From: Brevundimonas sp.
GTDB taxonomy: Bacteria; Pseudomonadota; Alphaproteobacteria; Caulobacterales; Caulobacteraceae
Length of the DNA stretch: 7,905 nucleotides
Assembly: GCA_012270135.1 (NCBI GenBank)
Contig: JAAXIW010000198.1
Location: 1 to 7,905, forward strand
Direction: 5' to 3'
This document shows positions 6,468 to 7,905 of the stretch, piece after piece. Position 1 is the stretch's first letter; every line of letters begins with the position of its first letter. The notes below the pieces were generated by a model, which saw only the letters and a list, made by a program, of their open reading frames with translations, was not told where the DNA came from and ran no database searches. The translations under genes and the position numbers were made by a program.

Positions 6468-7403
6468 TCAAATATCCATGATGATCTCGCCGCGCTTCAG
6501 GTCGATCACCACCCGCTCGAACACCCCGAGCACGTCGACCCCCATCAACATGGCCGGCGTGTCCGCCAGGCCGAGCAGGCGGAAGATGTGGAAATCGCCC
6601 ATCAGCACGGCCAGCCGGTCCAGCACCAGCTCGTCGAAATGCACCGCCGACACCACCATGGCCTGGGCCGGCAGGGCGCGGCCGGTCGGCGACTGCACCA
6701 GCATGGTCCCGGTCGAGGCCGAGCGGCTCTGGAACGGCCGGGCGCCGGCGGCCTCGGCCAGGGCCGGATTGATCAGGGTGACCTGGGCGCCCGTGTCGAC
6801 GATCGCCTGTACGGCCTGGCCCCGGACGAGCGCATTCAGGACCATCAGGTTGGCGCCGCCTCCGCTTGGAGGGTGGAAGCGGACCCGCGGTCGCACGGCG
6901 CCGAGGAACCGGTCGGGATCGGGACGCGAACGGTTGATGGACGAACGCCCGGATCCGCGAAAGCGCATGATCAGCCGCTGGTCCGCCAGCAGATCCAGCC
7001 CCAGCAGCCCGTCCAGGCCGATTAGCCCCGGCCGGGTCCCTACAGCCAGTCGCACATCGTCGGCCGACAGCGATCCGCTCGCGACGGTCTGCGCCCGCAC
7101 CGCCGGCACCCGCTCCATTCCGATCACCGTATGCATGTCCAGTTCGCCCGCCGGGGCGATGTTCAGCGGCTCGACCAGATCGGCGGCCACCACCGAGGCG
7201 CTGGCCGCCGTATCGACGGCGAAGCGCAACGGGCCCTGGCCGTTGATGAACACCGGCACGGTCGAACGATGGACGCGGTCGGTCGTCTGGTCCGCGCGGA
7301 ACTCGTCGATCGGGACCTCTTGCGCCAGGGCGAGGCCAGGCGCGGCCATCGCCCCCAGCAGGGCGCCGCCCAGGACGCGGCGGCTCAGTCCGTCTACCGG
7401 CAT
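6468..7403 (-). CDS. Exported retropepsin-like aspartyl protease with two tandem domains
   Basis: 311 residues. The start at 7403 is supported by GGGAGGAG about 4 nt upstream, whereas the longer in-frame ATG at 7481 would bury the signal peptide. Residues 1-27 are an export signal with a twin-arginine-like motif (LSRRVLGG) and a cleavage site near ALA-Q at 27/28. Two single-domain aspartyl protease units follow. The first has VDTAAS at 63-68 and GLDGLLGLDLL at 129-139. The second has the canonical VDTGAQ at 202-207 and LMGVDVLG at 286-293. Fused in tandem, the two could form an intramolecular pepsin-like active site from Asp64 and Asp203. The first loop has Ala instead of Gly after Asp-Thr, which may weaken it. 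It is probably periplasmic. The substrate is unknown. It is the first gene of the bioB-containing block and is divergent from ahcY. Confidence 0.88.
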   Translation of the reverse strand: MPVDGLSRRVLGGALLGAMAAPGLALAQEVPIDEFRADQTTDRVHRSTVPVFINGQGPLRFAVDTAASASVVAADLVEPLNIAPAGELDMHTVIGMERVPAVRAQTVASGSLSADDVRLAVGTRPGLIGLDGLLGLDLLADQRLIMRFRGSGRSSINRSRPDPDRFLGAVRPRVRFHPPSGGGANLMVLNALVRGQAVQAIVDTGAQVTLINPALAEAAGARPFQSRSASTGTMLVQSPTGRALPAQAMVVSAVHFDELVLDRLAVLMGDFHIFRLLGLADTPAMLMGVDVLGVFERVVIDLKRGEIIMDI

Positions 7404-7409
7404 CACGCT

Positions 7410-7424
7410 CCTCCCGTCGGGAGG
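7410..7424 (-). promoter_or_regulatory. Hairpin covering the protease ribosome binding site
   Basis: On the minus-strand transcript CCTCCC (7424-7419), loop GAC and GGGAGG (7415-7410) form a perfect 6-bp GC-rich stem. The 3' arm is the Shine-Dalgarno itself, 6 nt before the ATG at 7403. If formed, it would hide the ribosome binding site. Confidence 0.5.
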
Positions 7425-7478
7425 GTTGCACGGAAATCGCCGGTCTGCGACCCGAAGGCGGGATTCTGTCCGAAGCTT

Positions 7479-7500
7479 CATATAAGGATATCCTTATATG
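7479..7500. promoter_or_regulatory. Perfect 22-bp palindrome, candidate operator between ahcY and the protease gene
   Basis: The half-site CATATAAGGAT (7479-7489) is followed immediately by its exact reverse complement (7490-7500). It is AT-rich inside very GC-rich DNA. It ends 4 bases before the candidate -35 of ahcY and 79 bases before its ATG, and it starts 76 bases upstream of the protease ATG. It lacks a loop, so a protein-dimer site is more likely than an RNA structure. In several Proteobacteria ahcY is controlled by the ArsR-family regulator SahR (established knowledge); whether this site matches that motif is not confirmed here. Confidence 0.75.
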
Positions 7501-7504
7501 TTCA

Positions 7505-7533
7505 TTGCCCCCCGGCGGAGGCCGGGCTATAGC
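7505..7533 (+). promoter_or_regulatory. Candidate housekeeping promoter of ahcY
   Basis: TTGCCC (7505-7510) and GCTATAGC (7526-7533) resemble the Caulobacter housekeeping consensus TTGACG / GCTANAWC, with an allowed spacer. The -10 matches 7 of 8 positions. This leaves a leader of roughly 40 nt, too short for a SAM or SAH riboswitch. AGAGG at 7569-7573 is the likely ribosome binding site. Confidence 0.55.
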
Positions 7534-7578
7534 GGCGCCCGTTCCAAAGACGCGCCCAGACTCCAGCCAGAGGCCCTC

Positions 7579-7905
7579 ATGACCGACTACATCGTCCGCG
7601 ACATCTCTCTCGCCGCCTATGGCGAAAAGGAAATCGCCATCGCCGAGACCGAAATGCCCGGCCTGATGGCCCTGCGCGCCGAGTTCGGGAAGGACAAACC
7701 GCTGAAGGGCGCGCGCATCGCCGGCTCCCTGCACATGACCATCCAGACGGCGGTGCTGATCCAGACGCTGGAGGCCCTCGGCGCCGAGGTCCGCTGGGCC
7801 TCGTGCAACATCTTCTCGACCCAGGACCACGCCGCCGCGGCCATCGCCGCCGCCGGCACCCCGGTCTTCGCCACCAAGGGCGAGACGCTGGAGGAATACT
7901 GGGAC
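7579..7905 (+). CDS. ahcY: Adenosylhomocysteinase (SAH hydrolase), N-terminal part
   Basis: The frame is open from the ATG at 7579 to the window end, giving 109 residues of an enzyme that is normally about 430-470 long. AhcY is cytoplasmic and NAD-dependent; it hydrolyses S-adenosylhomocysteine to adenosine and homocysteine, relieving product inhibition of methyltransferases and feeding methionine recycling. Family motifs seen are YIVRDISLAAYGEKEI at 4-19, AGSLHMTIQTAVLIQTL at 48-64 (substrate-binding HMT) and WASCNIFSTQDHAAAAIA at 73-90. The start is supported by AGAGG with 5-nt spacing. The NAD-binding domain lies beyond the window. It is transcribed divergently from the protease, with the palindrome and promoter directly upstream. 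Confidence 0.97.
   Translation, partial: MTDYIVRDISLAAYGEKEIAIAETEMPGLMALRAEFGKDKPLKGARIAGSLHMTIQTAVLIQTLEALGAEVRWASCNIFSTQDHAAAAIAAAGTPVFATKGETLEEYWD

Noticed and set aside
5377..7485. Long plus-strand open frame opposite bioB and the protease gene
   Set aside because: It spans two clear minus-strand genes and their boundaries, and its product is low-complexity. It is a shadow frame.
7534..7578. SAM or SAH riboswitch ahead of ahcY
   Set aside because: The leader after the candidate -10 is only about 45 nt and shows no conserved riboswitch core or expression-platform structure.
5431..7830. A single 799-codon minus-strand frame joining BioB to upstream sequence, which could suggest a fusion
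   Set aside because: The part upstream of 6426 is an out-of-frame shadow of the protease and ahcY. BioB has its own ATG, ribosome binding site and standard N-terminus.

Overview
This is a GC-rich alphaproteobacterial chromosomal window. Protein style (the CobT, BioB and AhcY sequences) and a Caulobacter-type promoter ahead of ahcY suggest Caulobacteraceae, most likely Brevundimonas or a close relative. This is inferred from sequence style, not from a search. Gene density is high: ten CDSs, two of them cut by the window ends, and no gene-free stretch longer than about 175 bases. I see no rRNA, tRNA, CRISPR array, insertion sequence or phage gene.

Left block (1-2732, all minus strand). Reading from 2732 downward there is a small two-helix membrane protein, a small zinc-finger protein of the zf-CHCC (NDUFS6-like) type, the cobaltochelatase subunit CobT, and the start of a lipoprotein that looks like the esterase-like/phytase family. 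Gaps are short (59, 43 and -4 nt), and the lipoprotein GTG overlaps the cobT stop (GTGA). The four are probably co-transcribed.

Middle (2733-3856). A divergent intergenic region of 149 bp separates that block from a plus-strand ABC-2-type transporter ATPase. It holds a TTGACA-type inverted repeat, a short GC hairpin and a second inverted repeat containing CCTAGG. No permease gene follows the ATPase. It ends facing the next block across a 26-bp convergent gap that contains a hairpin.

Right block (3883-7403, all minus strand). In transcription order: a secreted two-domain retropepsin-like aspartyl protease, biotin synthase BioB, a lipoprotein with WSPD beta-propeller motifs, a glycine-rich conserved hypothetical with a vaguely FliL-like C-terminus, and a single-domain CheY-like response regulator with an arginine-rich tail. 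Spacings of 41, -4, 23 and -1 nt suggest an operon with two translationally coupled junctions (GTGA and TGATG).

Right edge (7404-7905). A 175-bp divergent region carries a perfect 22-bp palindrome, a plausible housekeeping promoter and the start of ahcY (S-adenosylhomocysteine hydrolase), which runs off the window.

Most of the window is ordinary housekeeping sequence. The best second-look items are the ahcY/protease palindrome, an anomalous 32-residue stretch inside an otherwise textbook BioB, a hairpin that buries the protease ribosome binding site, and the repeat-rich divergent region in front of the ABC ATPase. I found no convincing new multi-gene system.
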